Shown: piece after piece, positions 6,271-7,055 of the stretch | Position numbering within the stretch: position 1 is the first letter of the stretch | Layout: each line of letters begins with the position of its first letter | From: Flavobacterium sp. | Lineage (GTDB): Bacteria > Bacteroidota > Bacteroidia > Flavobacteriales > Flavobacteriaceae | Assembly (NCBI GenBank): GCA_004296145.1 | Contig: SEBM01000215.1 | Span: 1 to 7,055 of the forward strand | Direction: 5' to 3' | DNA length: 7,055 nucleotides | Notes under the pieces: generated by a model | The model's database searches: none | Told to the model about the DNA's origin: nothing | The model's input: only the letters and a program-made list of their open reading frames with translations | Made by a program: the position numbers and the translations under genes

Positions 6271-6884
6271 TCCCCTGACTGTCAGTATGGCTGATATTTA
6301 AATGGTTCAGATTCAGGTTTTGGGTTTAAATATTATAATCAATTTCTGCTCAAGACATTTTGACAAAAATAAATGTTTGGTATTTGATTTGATTAATGTG
6401 TTTGCCTTCAATGAAGTTTGGGGGGTTGAATGTTTAACTTACTGTAATACTGTTTTATTCGCAAAGAATATGCCAGTCCTTGTAGGAAGTGAATTATAAT
6501 TTCAGATTCCGTACTGATTGAAATACAGATTAGAATTTGGATAGTGTAGGTAATTTCCTTTATAGTAGACATAACATGATTATTGTTAAACAAGTCCTCG
6601 CCACATTGTGGTAAACTCGATTGAAAGCTAAACCTTTCAAAAGGTACTGAAGGAGGGAGTTGGTGTCAGTTTGCCAATTAGTCATTTCAGTTAGGTTGGA
6701 TATTTATATTCAATGTGTAGTGTCACACTTATAAAAAAGTGATTGGCCATGGGTGGAGTAAGGTATTAGAGGTGTAAACCCTCGAATGATTGGGGCGGTC
6801 ATTTACCAAGCAGTGGGTATTTACATTGTGCATTAACCAAAGAATTAAACTGACGGATTTCTTTGGTTAATGTCCCATTAAACT
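6271..6884. other. Long non-coding gap after the operon, right part rich in hairpins
   Basis: No credible gene was found; a 65-codon + ORF at 6302-6499 looks like chance. A short dyad CTGAC-T-GTCAG (6275-6285) follows the operon directly but has no T-run. From about 6600 on, inverted repeats are dense: CCAC/GTGG (6601-6611), ACCTTT/AAAGGT (6632-6645), AGTGT/ACACT (6719-6729), CACTT/AAGTG (6726-6741), AATGA/TCATT inside GTAAA/TTTAC (about 6773-6806) and the 14-bp stem at 6831-6872. This could be a structured RNA or a regulatory region for the ORF at 6885. No known RNA family is recognised. Confidence 0.45.
6831..6872. repeat. Perfect 14-bp inverted repeat before the last ORF
   Basis: CATTAACCAAAGAA (6831-6844) and TTCTTTGGTTAATG (6859-6872) are perfect reverse complements separated by a 14-nt loop. 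The right arm ends 12 bp before the ATG at 6885. There is no T-run, and the position next to a start codon argues against a terminator. It could be an operator for a dimeric regulator, an RNA hairpin that controls translation, or the end of a small mobile element. Confidence 0.75.
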
Positions 6885-7055
6885 ATGAAAAACAATTCAA
6901 TTTATAGTGAAATTCTTTGGGAAAAGTTTTGTGCCAAAGTTATAACTTCTGGTAATAAGCTTAAAACCTATCCTCAATTTGATAATGCTTTCAATTTTGA
7001 AAAATCCAAACATGAAATTTTTTATCCATGTTTATACTGCCTTTCCAATACCACC
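6885..7055 (+). CDS. Hypothetical protein, N-terminal fragment cut by the window edge
   Basis: An ATG at 6885 opens a frame of exactly 57 codons that has no stop and runs off the right edge. The peptide begins MKNNSIYSEILWEKFCAKVI and contains a CLYC pair (residues about 50-53) that could be half of a metal site. No family is recognised from this fragment. Aromatic and lysine content looks protein-like, and the frame starts just after a perfect inverted repeat. No Shine-Dalgarno is visible, as for the other genes here. It could be the start of a real gene or, less likely, a chance frame. Confidence 0.5.
   Translation, partial: MKNNSIYSEILWEKFCAKVITSGNKLKTYPQFDNAFNFEKSKHEIFYPCLYCLSNTT

Noticed and set aside
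6302..6499. 65-codon + strand ORF after the DprA-like gene
   Set aside because: The peptide resembles no family, has irregular composition, and the start has no supporting signal; it fits a chance frame in AT-rich DNA.
1..7055. CRISPR array, transposase, integrase or retron reverse transcriptase
   Set aside because: No regularly spaced repeats and no DDE, tyrosine-recombinase or reverse-transcriptase motifs were seen in any frame.

Overview
The window is AT-rich DNA that most resembles a Bacteroidota (Flavobacteriia/Cytophagia-type) chromosome. Coding genes lack clear Shine-Dalgarno sequences, a perfect TAnnTTTG-type -7 box (TATATTTG) sits just upstream of the tRNA gene, and a large share of the sequence is non-coding. 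The taxon is an inference; no taxonomic marker protein is present.

Layout: 1-635 is a leader without a convincing gene. It holds a GC-rich hairpin, a 13-nt near-repeat and a nested G/C hairpin. 636-2702 (+) encodes a 688-aa OLD-like protein, an ABC-type ATPase fused to a C-terminal TOPRIM nuclease domain, with an unusual Walker A (Arg in place of the second Gly). Converging on it, with 30 bp between, is an XRE-family regulator (2733-3311, -) carrying two HTH units in tandem. A 14-bp inverted repeat in front of the regulator could be its own operator. Next comes an intact tRNA-Asp(GTC) at 3543-3619 with its promoter box and an intrinsic terminator. After about 380 bp without a gene lies a tight two-gene operon. 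Its first gene (3999-5267) encodes a HAD phosphatase-like / phosphoribosyltransferase / zinc-ribbon fusion. Its second (5272-6270) encodes a DprA/Smf-like protein. A gap of about 600 bp follows, whose right half is dense in inverted repeats, including a perfect 14-bp stem directly in front of an ORF that begins at 6885 and runs off the window.

Interpretation: the PRTase + DprA pair matches the composition of the ShosTA toxin-antitoxin/anti-phage system (ShosT, a PRTase-domain toxin; ShosA, a DprA-family antitoxin). The OLD-like ATPase-nuclease belongs to a family whose members act in phage interference (P2 Old, GajA of Gabija). Two independent defence-type modules flanking a tRNA gene, with a phage-repressor-like regulator between them, fit an accessory defence island at a tRNA integration hotspot. 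No integrase, transposase or second tRNA att copy is visible inside the window, so mobility is inferred. The less explained parts are the domain build and altered motifs of the ShosT-like protein, the Walker A variant of the OLD-like protein, and the hairpin-rich DNA before the truncated last ORF.
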